Below are positions 8,956 through 16,475 of a stretch of DNA of 32,122 bases, piece after piece. The stretch's first letter is position 1, and the number at the start of each line of letters is the position of its first letter. This DNA comes from Phycisphaerales bacterium (GTDB lineage Bacteria; Planctomycetota; Phycisphaerae; Phycisphaerales; SM1A02). Under the pieces are notes generated by a model, which was not told where the DNA came from, made no database searches, and saw nothing but the letters and a program-made list of their open reading frames with translations. Where the stretch lies: assembly GCA_028823105.1 (NCBI GenBank), contig JAPKCC010000033.1, positions 1-32,122 of the forward strand. Reading direction: 5' to 3'. Position numbers and translations under genes: made by a program.

Positions 8956-8998
8956 ATTCCCGTTGCCGGGAACTCCGACCCGCGTAGCATGCGAGTTC

Positions 8999-10474
8999 AT
9001 GCACCACGAACCGAACAAAAACGACCCCCACCTTGAACCTGCAGAATTCGAGCGACTCGGTAATCAGGCGCTCCGCTGGATCACGGAGTATCTCGACCGG
9101 GCGGAAACGCTTCCGGTCGCCTCCACGGTCGAGCCCGGCGACATCCGGCGTTCCTTTCCCGCCACCCCCCCGGAGAACGGCGCTTCGCTCGACGATCTCT
9201 TCGAGGTGATGGACGAGAAGATCGTTCCCGGACTGACCCATTGGCAGAGCCCGAACTGGTTCGCCTACTTTCCCTGCAACCATTCGTTCCCGTCAATTCT
9301 GGGAGAACTGCTCGCCGCGGGCCTCGGCACCCAGGGCATGATCTGGGCGACCAGTCCGGCGTGCACCGAACTCGAATCATTGATGATGGACTGGGCGCTC
9401 GACGCCTTCGGGCTTCCCGACCGTTTTCGCACCGGCGCCCGAGACGGCGATGGTTCCTCGGATTGTGTCGGTGGCGGCGTGATTCAGGACACCGCGAGCA
9501 GCGCGACGTTCTGCGCGTTACTCGCGGCCCGGGAACGGGCCACCGACGGCGTCGCCGGACGTGAGGGCGTCAGTGCCTGCCCCCCGCTCATCGCGTACAC
9601 CAGCGAGCACGCACACTCCTCGGTCGAGAAGGCGTGCGGCATGGCCGGCCTCGGCAGGGCGAACCTCCGACTGGTCGCCAGTGATCCCGAAACCCTCGCG
9701 ATGCGTCCCGACGAACTCGAACGCCTGATGGACGAGGATGCTGCGGCGGGTCGCATCCCGTTCTACGTCTGCACGACCTGCGGCACGACCTCGAGCGGGG
9801 CCATCGACGATACCGCCACGATTTCGGAAATCACCCGCAAGCACGGCGCCTGGCTGCACCTCGACGGCGCGATGTTCGGCGTCGCGGCCATCTGCCCCGA
9901 GTTTCGTTGGGTGCTCGACGGTGCGGAGCACTGCGATTCGATCTGCGTGAATCCACACAAATGGTTGTTCACGAATTTCGATTGCGATCTCTTCTGGGTC
10001 GCGGATCGAAAAGCCCTGACCCGTGCGCTGGGCATCATGCCGGAGTACCTTCGCAACGCTCCGACCGAGAGTGGAAAGGTCATCGACTATCGCGACTGGC
10101 AGGTTCCGCTGGGCCGACGGTTCCGCGCTCTCAAACTCTGGCTGGTCTTCCGACACTACGGCCTCGAGGGACTTCGTTCGGCATTGCGCGAACACATCGC
10201 CATGGCGCAGGAATTCGCGGACATGATTGATGCCGATCCCGATTGGATTCGCTGCGCCCCGTCACCCATCTCCCTGGTCTGCATTCGCCATCGGGACGGC
10301 GACGAACGAACCCAAGCGGTGCTCGAAGCGATCAACGCCAGCGGCGACGCGTTGCTGAGCCACACCAAGTTCGACGATCACTACGTGATTCGCGTCTCGA
10401 TCGGCCAGACCCGCACCCGCCTCGAACACGTCCACAAGCTCTTCGAGCTGCTCGGCATGCACGGTCGCGGGTGA
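8999..10474 (+). CDS. Aromatic-L-amino-acid-decarboxylase-like PLP enzyme (group II)
   Basis: A 491-residue fold-type I PLP decarboxylase, closest by motif to the aromatic amino acid (DOPA, tryptophan, tyrosine) decarboxylases. Visible signatures in order are HWQSPNWFAYFP (81-92), GGGVIQDTASSATFCALLAAR (158-178), the ring-stacking His206 in HAHSSVEKA, CGTTSSGAID (261-270), LHLDGAMFG with PLP-binding Asp289, and NPHKW with the Schiff-base Lys321. The following NFDCDLFWV is also typical of this group. The expected reaction is decarboxylation of an aromatic (or related) L-amino acid to the amine. Substrate cannot be read from these motifs, and some relatives act as aldehyde synthases. The ATG at 8999 is chosen by homology; its ribosome site is poor. 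It ends convergently, 42 bp from the phosphoesterase gene. Confidence 0.9.
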   Translation: MHHEPNKNDPHLEPAEFERLGNQALRWITEYLDRAETLPVASTVEPGDIRRSFPATPPENGASLDDLFEVMDEKIVPGLTHWQSPNWFAYFPCNHSFPSILGELLAAGLGTQGMIWATSPACTELESLMMDWALDAFGLPDRFRTGARDGDGSSDCVGGGVIQDTASSATFCALLAARERATDGVAGREGVSACPPLIAYTSEHAHSSVEKACGMAGLGRANLRLVASDPETLAMRPDELERLMDEDAAAGRIPFYVCTTCGTTSSGAIDDTATISEITRKHGAWLHLDGAMFGVAAICPEFRWVLDGAEHCDSICVNPHKWLFTNFDCDLFWVADRKALTRALGIMPEYLRNAPTESGKVIDYRDWQVPLGRRFRALKLWLVFRHYGLEGLRSALREHIAMAQEFADMIDADPDWIRCAPSPISLVCIRHRDGDERTQAVLEAINASGDALLSHTKFDDHYVIRVSIGQTRTRLEHVHKLFELLGMHGRG

Positions 10475-10516
10475 TGCGTGCGATGCCACCCGCACACCAC
10501 CGACGCTGCGGCTCCG

Positions 10517-11455
10517 TCACTCGATCTCGCGGACCCCGGTTTCGCCGCTCCGACAGGTCAGCACCACCACCTCGGCGGGGCAGTGCACGCGGAGCGGGAA
10601 CCAACTTCCGGTTCCGACCGTGACGAACAAGGTGCTCGTGTCACGGTGATAGAAGCCGGCGCTGTGGCGATGCGCCAGCGCGAGGTTTACTCCTGGGAGT
10701 TTCGGCGTCGCAATCTGTCCGCCATGAGTATGCCCGGCGAGGGTCAAAGGAATCCCCGCCCTGCTTGCCGGCAGGAAGGCCTTCGGATTGTGCGCCAGAA
10801 GCAAGGTCGGATTGACCGGCGAGACTGCCTCGACGCGACGAGCGAGACCGCTGACCGAACCGTCCCAGTCGACGCCGGCGACGACCAGAGGATGATCCGC
10901 CTGACCCCCCTTCTCGCCTCTACCGACGTGCGGGAGCGAGACGACGTCCCGAGCGAACGTGATCGCTTCGTCTTCGAGTAGCCGGACCCCGGCGGCCTTG
11001 GCCATCGATCGCACCCGCTCCCCGTCGTCGAGCAGATCGTGATTGCCCATGACCATCATCGCGCCGAGCGGCGCATCGATCGCCACCATGCGTTCAAACA
11101 GCGGTTCGGCTCCCCCGCATTCGAGGTCGATCATGTCACCGGTACACGCGATCAGATCCGGCGATCTGGCACCAAGAAGATCGATGACCTCAAGTCCCCG
11201 ATCGACCGGCATCAGATCCCCGAAGTGCAGATCACTGAAATGCCCGACCCGCAATCCATCCCAGGCCCGTGGCCACCCGGGCATCGTGACTTCGAGTTCA
11301 CGGACCACCAATGCCTTCGCGAGGTGCGCGGCCAGCAACCGGCCACCGCTCAGGCGATTCGCGCCGAGCGTGAGGATCGTGTGCCGTAGTTTCGCCCGCC
11401 GGAACTTCCCATTCTTACGGCCTTCAGTGGGTTTCGAATCTTCGGGGTTCACCAT
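10517..11455 (-). CDS. Calcineurin-like metallophosphoesterase (YaeI type)
   Basis: A 312-residue binuclear metallophosphoesterase. All five metal-site blocks are present: SDLHFGD (74-80, with D75 and H77), GDMID (106-110), GNHD (137-140), AHNP (221-224) and GHTHGG (241-246). The basic N-terminus and a hydrophobic stretch at about 38-50 precede the catalytic domain, as in YaeI-like membrane-associated phosphodiesterases, some of which act on lipid-linked substrates. Substrate is not predictable here. The ATG at 11455 overlaps the stop of the upstream outer-membrane protein gene by 7 bp, so the two genes are likely co-transcribed and translationally coupled. An envelope role is inferred from that pairing only. 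Confidence 0.9.
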   Translation of the reverse strand: MVNPEDSKPTEGRKNGKFRRAKLRHTILTLGANRLSGGRLLAAHLAKALVVRELEVTMPGWPRAWDGLRVGHFSDLHFGDLMPVDRGLEVIDLLGARSPDLIACTGDMIDLECGGAEPLFERMVAIDAPLGAMMVMGNHDLLDDGERVRSMAKAAGVRLLEDEAITFARDVVSLPHVGRGEKGGQADHPLVVAGVDWDGSVSGLARRVEAVSPVNPTLLLAHNPKAFLPASRAGIPLTLAGHTHGGQIATPKLPGVNLALAHRHSAGFYHRDTSTLFVTVGTGSWFPLRVHCPAEVVVLTCRSGETGVREIE

Positions 11456-12387
11456 GTGTACCGAACTCCAGCGAAGAGACCCTGAAGCCCACCGTCGAAC
11501 GCGGTCTCATCCCGCGAGAGATTGAAGTCATTCAATCGATACCCGAGGGTCACGGCGAGGTCTCGCGTGACATAGAACGCACCATCGACGCGAATCGTGA
11601 GGCTTGAATTACCGCCTCCGAACGCCGGGCCCCAGCCTGCCGTCACATCAAACGAGATGCGATCCAGAAAACCGAGGGTCTCCCGAGCGTTCCAGTCGAC
11701 TTCGATGCCCACGCCCAGATACGGCGAGACCCAGGTGTTGTTCGTGTCGACGGTTCCGATCCCCACGAGATCGTACTCCTGCTCGAGATTGATGAACCGC
11801 GTGCCGAATAACGCTTCGAACCGGAGATCGATGATGCGCCGACCATCACTGGTGCGATTGCCCTTCGACCGGTCCACCGGATCCGACCATGCGAACCGAC
11901 GATTTCGAAACGGTGTAAAGATCGAGTACGCGACCTCACTGGTGATCGACCAGACGTTGACGGAACTATCCACTGCCGTCCCCGCCCGCGCAAAGAGCCC
12001 CCCGATTCGAGCGGGGCCGTTCAGCGTGGCGTTTCCGTTGGAGTTCATGACATACCCGCCGAGCAGAAATTCCCAACGCCCGGACTCGACACGTGCCTCA
12101 CCATTGAAGATGGCGTGCGAATCATCGAGTGAGAGATCGTTGCCGGCATCGAGCTTGGTACCGTCCGGACCGATATTGATCGTCCCTTCGAGTCGCGAAA
12201 ACCAGACTCCGAGGGTGACGTCGAGGACGGGACGGCCAGCCAGTACCGAGAGCGCATCGACATCCAACGGCGGCTCCGACCCCGATTCGGCGGACTGGGC
12301 CACCGCCGTCGAGGCAAGGATGGCAAGGCTAAAGACGAGCGGAAGGACGAAACGACTCGAATCGAAGTGGCGAAGATGAGTTGACAT
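11449..12387 (-). CDS. Predicted outer-membrane beta-barrel protein
   Basis: A 312-residue exported protein of unknown specific function. Residues 1-30 form a signal peptide (basic start, hydrophobic LPLVFSLAILAS, cleavage likely after AVAQ). The rest is rich in alternating polar/hydrophobic strands (for example WEFLLGGYVMNS, ISFDVTAGWGPAFG, DLAVTLGYRLNDF). The protein ends GLFAGVRYTW; a terminal aromatic residue is the usual outer-membrane beta-barrel signal. It looks like an 8- or 10-strand barrel of the OmpA/OmpW-like size class. The ATG at 12387 gives a clean signal peptide; the in-frame ORF extends upstream but without sense as a leader. It leads a two-gene unit with the phosphoesterase. 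Confidence 0.75.
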   Translation of the reverse strand: MSTHLRHFDSSRFVLPLVFSLAILASTAVAQSAESGSEPPLDVDALSVLAGRPVLDVTLGVWFSRLEGTINIGPDGTKLDAGNDLSLDDSHAIFNGEARVESGRWEFLLGGYVMNSNGNATLNGPARIGGLFARAGTAVDSSVNVWSITSEVAYSIFTPFRNRRFAWSDPVDRSKGNRTSDGRRIIDLRFEALFGTRFINLEQEYDLVGIGTVDTNNTWVSPYLGVGIEVDWNARETLGFLDRISFDVTAGWGPAFGGGNSSLTIRVDGAFYVTRDLAVTLGYRLNDFNLSRDETAFDGGLQGLFAGVRYTW

Positions 12388-12449
12388 GTCGATTCCACGG
12401 GAGGACAGGATGGGACAGGGTACCCCGACCAGTAGGATGAGTGCCAAGG

Positions 12450-13007
12450 ATGCAATCGATGCCCGGACCGAACGAATCCAATCCAGACCACGGGAAGCCG
12501 GATGGAAACGACCGCTACAAGGCCGATCCACGCTGGCTAGATCGGCGGACGTCTGCCTCCGCCCGGCCGGTCAGGCCTGAGAACGCGATCCGATTCGGCG
12601 ACGGCGTCTGGACGTTGCCCGACGACCTTCGCTGGTCATTCGTCCGGTCGAGCGGCCCCGGCGGCCAGAACGTCAACAAGGTCTCGACCAAGGCGGAACT
12701 TCGCGTCGCACTCGCTTCTCTCCGCAACTTCCGCCCTGAGCATCGAACGCGACTCCGTTCGATCGCGGGTCGGTACCTCACCGCCGCGGAGGAGATCCTG
12801 ATCACCGCGGACGACACCCGCAGCCAACTCGACAATCGGGCGGCCTGTCTGGCCAGACTTCGATCAGTGGTGGAAGCCGCCACCACCCGACCGAAGACCC
12901 GAAAGAAGACCAAGCCCTCGCGAGGCTCGAAGGAGCGACGACTGAAGGCCAAGCGGGTCGCCAGCGACAAGAAACAGCGACGAAACTGGAATACTGGCGG
13001 CGATTGA
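12450..13007 (+). CDS. arfB: ArfB/YaeJ-type peptidyl-tRNA hydrolase (ribosome rescue factor)
   Basis: ArfB frees peptides from ribosomes stalled without a stop codon. The protein has the release-factor catalytic motif RSSGPGGQNVNKVSTKAEL with GGQ at about 71-73. A strongly basic C-terminal tail of about 35 residues (KTRKKTKPSRGSKERRLKAK) is the part that in ArfB enters the empty mRNA channel. No stop-codon recognition domain is present, which separates it from RF1/RF2. At about 185 residues it is longer than the usual ~140, because of an N-terminal region of about 45 polar residues. In-frame starts at 12441 (GTG), 12450 and 12459 are possible; I give 12450. The gene diverges from the barrel gene and converges on purM. 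Confidence 0.85.
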   Translation: MQSMPGPNESNPDHGKPDGNDRYKADPRWLDRRTSASARPVRPENAIRFGDGVWTLPDDLRWSFVRSSGPGGQNVNKVSTKAELRVALASLRNFRPEHRTRLRSIAGRYLTAAEEILITADDTRSQLDNRAACLARLRSVVEAATTRPKTRKKTKPSRGSKERRLKAKRVASDKKQRRNWNTGGD

Positions 13008-13058
13008 ACTGCACCGTGCCGAATGCGGAGGCGGTTCGCCGATGAACACCTGCTCTAC

Positions 13059-14207
13059 TCAGCAATAGCGGACGGTTCCCGAGCCCTTGACGATCTTCCC
13101 CATCCGGAAGACCGTCTCGCCTGACTTTTCGAGCTTGCGAGCGACCGCATCGGCGAAGGTCGGTCGAACCACAAGGCAGTATCCGACGCCCATGTTGAAG
13201 ACGCGGTCCATCTCGTCGGAAGCGACGTCGCCGTGCTTCTGGAGGAACGGAAAGAGCGGCGGAACCGTCCAAGAAGACCGATCGAGGAGCGCGTCCACAT
13301 CGGCGGGGAGCGCCCGGTTCAGGTTGCCTGGCAGACCGCCACCCGTGATGTGAGCCATCCCGGTGACGATTTTCTTGACGGTGTAGCCTCGGAGCAGCGA
13401 GACGATTGACTTCGCGTAGATGCGGGTCGGCTCGAGGAGCATCTCGCCGAGCGTACGATCCGACTCAAGCTCCGGGTAGGTTGATCCGAGATCGAGCCCC
13501 TTCGCTTCGATGATCCGACGCACGAGCGTGTATCCGTTCGAATGCACACCGCTCGACGCGAGGCCGAGCACCATGTCCCCCGGTTCGATCCGGGTGGAAT
13601 CCGTGGCCCTTGCGAGTTCGACCACGCCGACCGCAAATCCTGCGATATCGAAGTCGCCGGCCTTGTAGATGTCGGGCATTTCCGAACACTCGCCGCCGAT
13701 CAGGGCGCAACCCGAGATCTCGCATCCCCGCGCGACGCTCGTGATGATGTCTGCGGTCTTCGCGGGATCCACCTTCGAGAGACCGAGATAGTCGAGGAAG
13801 AAGAGCGGCTCCGCCCCTTGGACGATGAGGTCGTTGACGTTCATCGCCACACAATCGATGCCGATCGTGTCGAGGCGGTTCATCTCGATCGCGAGCATGA
13901 CCTTGGTGCCGACGCCATCGGTGCAGGCGACCAGCACCGGATCCTTGTAGTTCCGCTTGAAGAGACTCTCGTTGTAGTCGAGCCGGAACATGCCCGCGAA
14001 TGCCCCGTGCAACCCCATGACCCGCTGACCGTGCGTCCGCTTGAGCACCGGCTTGATTCGATCCACGACCTCATCACCCGCGTCGATATCGACGCCGGCT
14101 CCGGCGTAGGTCATTCCACCAGCATCGGATGCGTCGGATGCGGGGGATGCGGCAGAATCCGAAGGGTCCGGAGCTGAATCGGCATTGGGTCCTTGGTCGA
14201 GTGGCAT
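13059..14207 (-). CDS. purM: Phosphoribosylformylglycinamidine cyclo-ligase (AIR synthetase)
   Basis: PurM converts FGAM to aminoimidazole ribonucleotide with ATP in purine synthesis. The family signatures are clear: [13 protein letters not shown] near the start, [69 protein letters not shown] and the C-terminal [14 protein letters not shown]. The coding frame may begin at the ATG at 14207 or at an internal ATG at 14114. The long form adds 31 residues of Ser, Ala, Asp and Pro with a 9-bp tandem repeat, which is not part of the conserved enzyme. The short form begins just where homology begins, but neither has a well-placed ribosome site. It is divergent from sucD and convergent with arfB, with no other pur gene nearby. 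Confidence 0.95.
   Translation of the reverse strand: MPLDQGPNADSAPDPSDSAASPASDASDAGGMTYAGAGVDIDAGDEVVDRIKPVLKRTHGQRVMGLHGAFAGMFRLDYNESLFKRNYKDPVLVACTDGVGTKVMLAIEMNRLDTIGIDCVAMNVNDLIVQGAEPLFFLDYLGLSKVDPAKTADIITSVARGCEISGCALIGGECSEMPDIYKAGDFDIAGFAVGVVELARATDSTRIEPGDMVLGLASSGVHSNGYTLVRRIIEAKGLDLGSTYPELESDRTLGEMLLEPTRIYAKSIVSLLRGYTVKKIVTGMAHITGGGLPGNLNRALPADVDALLDRSSWTVPPLFPFLQKHGDVASDEMDRVFNMGVGYCLVVRPTFADAVARKLEKSGETVFRMGKIVKGSGTVRYC
14127..14153. repeat. Three tandem 9-bp repeats in the purM N-terminal extension
   Basis: GGATGCGTC, GGATGCGGG and GGATGCGGC stand in direct succession, sharing GGATGCG. Read on the minus strand in the purM frame they encode Ala-Ser-Pro/Asp triplets. Slippage here would lengthen or shorten the extension by three residues without breaking the frame. 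Confidence 0.75.
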
Positions 14208-14362
14208 GGACGACGATTCTACGGAAGACGAGGCTCACCCGGGACCGGCGACGACTTCTCCCCCGCTGGATATCCGCCGCCTCCCAGGCCAGCATCTTCC
14301 TCACGGAAATCCTGCCCCATGCACTCGGAATCACCCGGGAAATCCGGTATCCTTGCGAGGCT

Positions 14363-15316
14363 ATGGCCATTCTTGTCGACGGAAATACCAAGGTCCTCTG
14401 CCAGGGCATCACCGGCTCCACTGGAGCCTTCCACACCAAAAACTGCCTCGCCTACGGCACGCAGATGGCGGGCGGAGTCACCCCGGGCAAGGGCGGCATG
14501 CAAGACGCCAACGGTCTGCCGATCTTCGATACGGTCCGCGAGGCCGTCGACGGCACCGGGGCCGACGCCACGATGATCTTCGTTCCGCCGCCGTTCGCGG
14601 CCGACGCGATCCTCGAAGCCGCCGAAGCAGGCATTCATGTGATCTGTGCCATCACCGAGGGCATCCCGGTCCAGGACATGGTGCGGGTGAAGTCCATTCT
14701 CCGTGACTATCCGGAGTCGGTCCTGATCGGCCCGAACTGCCCGGGGGTCATCACACCGGGCCGACGAGTCTCCGGAGAAGGCCCCGACACCGTCTTTGAG
14801 GGTGGTTGCAAGATCGGCATCATGCCCGGCTACATCCACACCGCCAAGGCCGACGCATCGAGCGGAAAGGCGGTCGGCGTGATCAGTCGCTCCGGAACGC
14901 TCACCTACGAAGCGGTCTGGCAGACTTCGGTGCTCGGCATCGGACAGACCACGTGCGTCGGTATCGGCGGAGACCCCGTCCGTGGGGCCGGCTTCATCGA
15001 TCTCATCGAGCGATTCGAAAGCGATCCCGAGACCGACGGCATGGTCGTGATCGGGGAGATCGGCGGCACCGACGAGATCGACGCTGCGAACTGGATCAAA
15101 GAGCACGCGAAGAAGCCGGTCGCGGCCTTCATCGCCGGCCGAACCGCGCCTCCAGGAAAACGCATGGGGCATGCCGGTGCGATCATCGGCGGGGTCGAAG
15201 ACACCGCGGATGCGAAGATCGCGGCGTTCAAGGCCTGCGGGGTCGACGTGGCGGAAAGCCCGGCCGACCTCGGCAGCACGATGGCCAAGGCCCTCGGACT
15301 CGAAGTGACGATCTGA
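14363..15316 (+). CDS. sucD: Succinate-CoA ligase alpha subunit
   Basis: SucD forms the CoA-binding, phosphohistidine-carrying half of succinyl-CoA synthetase in the citric acid cycle. The 317-residue protein has the CoA loop GITGSTG (15-21), [15 protein letters not shown] (31-45), [21 protein letters not shown] (97-102), [12 protein letters not shown] (122-133), [13 protein letters not shown], and the active His270 in [11 protein letters not shown]. It is about 28 residues longer than E. coli SucD. Part of this is an insert at about 134-148 between ITPG and CKIGIMPG. The ATG at 14363 follows GAGG closely and matches the family start. sucC, the beta subunit normally adjacent, is not in the window. 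Confidence 0.95.
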   Translation: MAILVDGNTKVLCQGITGSTGAFHTKNCLAYGTQMAGGVTPGKGGMQDANGLPIFDTVREAVDGTGADATMIFVPPPFAADAILEAAEAGIHVICAITEGIPVQDMVRVKSILRDYPESVLIGPNCPGVITPGRRVSGEGPDTVFEGGCKIGIMPGYIHTAKADASSGKAVGVISRSGTLTYEAVWQTSVLGIGQTTCVGIGGDPVRGAGFIDLIERFESDPETDGMVVIGEIGGTDEIDAANWIKEHAKKPVAAFIAGRTAPPGKRMGHAGAIIGGVEDTADAKIAAFKACGVDVAESPADLGSTMAKALGLEVTI

Positions 15317-15482
15317 CGAATCCTTCGGCCGAGGAACAGTGGACACGGATCGTGATTCGACGAGATCACCTCGGTTCACACCGACCACACCGATGAGGTC
15401 TTGAGCCACCGTCTACCGTTCCGACCGGTCTCAAGCAGACTGAGGCCGGACCTGAATGACGATCAACGCGGAGTAGCCTCCA

Positions 15483-16445
15483 ATGGTCGAATCGCCGTTC
15501 CATCGATTCACGCATCTCGTTCTGACGCTCGCGCTGCTCACCAGTGGCTCCCTCGTTTCGATCGCCTCGGGTCAGGCGACTTCGCCATCGACCCCGGCGG
15601 TTGAGCCTGACACCGCTGCTCCCGCAAATCCCAACCAACGGATCTCACGGATCGCCATCATCGGCGCCAGCGCCTCCGCGGGATACGGGGTCTACTTCAC
15701 TCGGAAAGATGAACCGGGCTCGAGCCCGTCGGGAATGTCCCTCGCCAAACTGCTGCGAATCGCCAGCGGCGACGAGGTGGTCGTGATCGATCTCGGTACT
15801 GCGGCGTTCTTCTCGAATCCCACGGGAATCGGAACGCGGTTGGTCAATCGTGCGATCCAATCGAAGCCAGATCTGACCCTCGCCATCGACTATCTGTTCT
15901 GGTTCACCTTCGGATCCGTCGGCGTCGACAGCACCCGGATTCGAACCGTCGAAGATCGGCTCGCGCTCCTGGAGGTCGGTCTCGCGCAACTCGATCGCAT
16001 CAAGGGCCCGATTCTGGTCGGTGACATCCCTGACATGTCCAGTGCCGTGGGTCGAATGCTCCGCCAGAGCCAGATCCCCACGCCGGAGGGCCAGAACCTT
16101 GCGAACCAAAGGATCCGAGCATGGGTGGCCGCTCGACCGAATGCGAGGTTCTTCCCATTGCGGGAGTTAATCGAGCGACTTCGCAAGGGTGAGGCTTTCG
16201 AGATCGCGGGGCAGACCTGGACCGCGAAGGATGCCGCGACACTGATTCTCTCGGATCGTCTTCATCCCTCGCTTGACGGCCTGATCGCCCTGGTCGCGGC
16301 CATCGACGAGATTCTCGCGGCAGATGAACTGCTGGCCACGATCAGACCTTCGCTTGAAGTCCACCGTCGGCGACTGCGGGAACGAGTGACCGGGGAAAAA
16401 ACACCAGAACTAAAGTTTCTGGAAGAGCCGGCCATCACCGAGTGA
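15483..16445 (+). CDS. Exported SGNH/GDSL-like hydrolase-fold protein
   Basis: A 320-residue exported protein. Residues 1-31 are a signal peptide (hydrophobic LVLTLALLTSGSLVSIA, likely cut after ASGQA) followed by a Pro/Ala/Thr linker. The mature domain opens with RIAIIGASASAGYG, an SGNH block I in which the usual GDS is GAS (Ser63 would be the nucleophile), and closes with LSDRLHPSLDG, the block V Asp-x-x-His pattern. Between them, VIDLGTAAFFSN and LVGDIPDMSS fit alpha/beta core strands. An esterase or lipase role on an envelope or extracellular ester is possible; substrate is unknown. The ATG at 15483 has GGAG at ideal spacing. It stands alone, with 166 bp before it holding no clear site. 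Confidence 0.7.
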   Translation: MVESPFHRFTHLVLTLALLTSGSLVSIASGQATSPSTPAVEPDTAAPANPNQRISRIAIIGASASAGYGVYFTRKDEPGSSPSGMSLAKLLRIASGDEVVVIDLGTAAFFSNPTGIGTRLVNRAIQSKPDLTLAIDYLFWFTFGSVGVDSTRIRTVEDRLALLEVGLAQLDRIKGPILVGDIPDMSSAVGRMLRQSQIPTPEGQNLANQRIRAWVAARPNARFFPLRELIERLRKGEAFEIAGQTWTAKDAATLILSDRLHPSLDGLIALVAAIDEILAADELLATIRPSLEVHRRRLRERVTGEKTPELKFLEEPAITE

Positions 16446-16475
16446 AATCACCCGGGAACCCGCGGAGCGAATCGG

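Noticed and set aside
7053-8990. A 645-codon open frame on the minus strand facing the M3 peptidase gene.
   Set aside because: It mirrors the whole peptidase gene, whose motifs (HEAGH, third ligand Glu) are unambiguous. Long antisense frames are expected in G+C-rich coding DNA. The translation has no recognisable domain.
14219-15409. A 396-codon minus-strand open frame facing sucD.
   Set aside because: It is the mirror of the SucD frame. SucD has complete catalytic motifs, the mirror has none.
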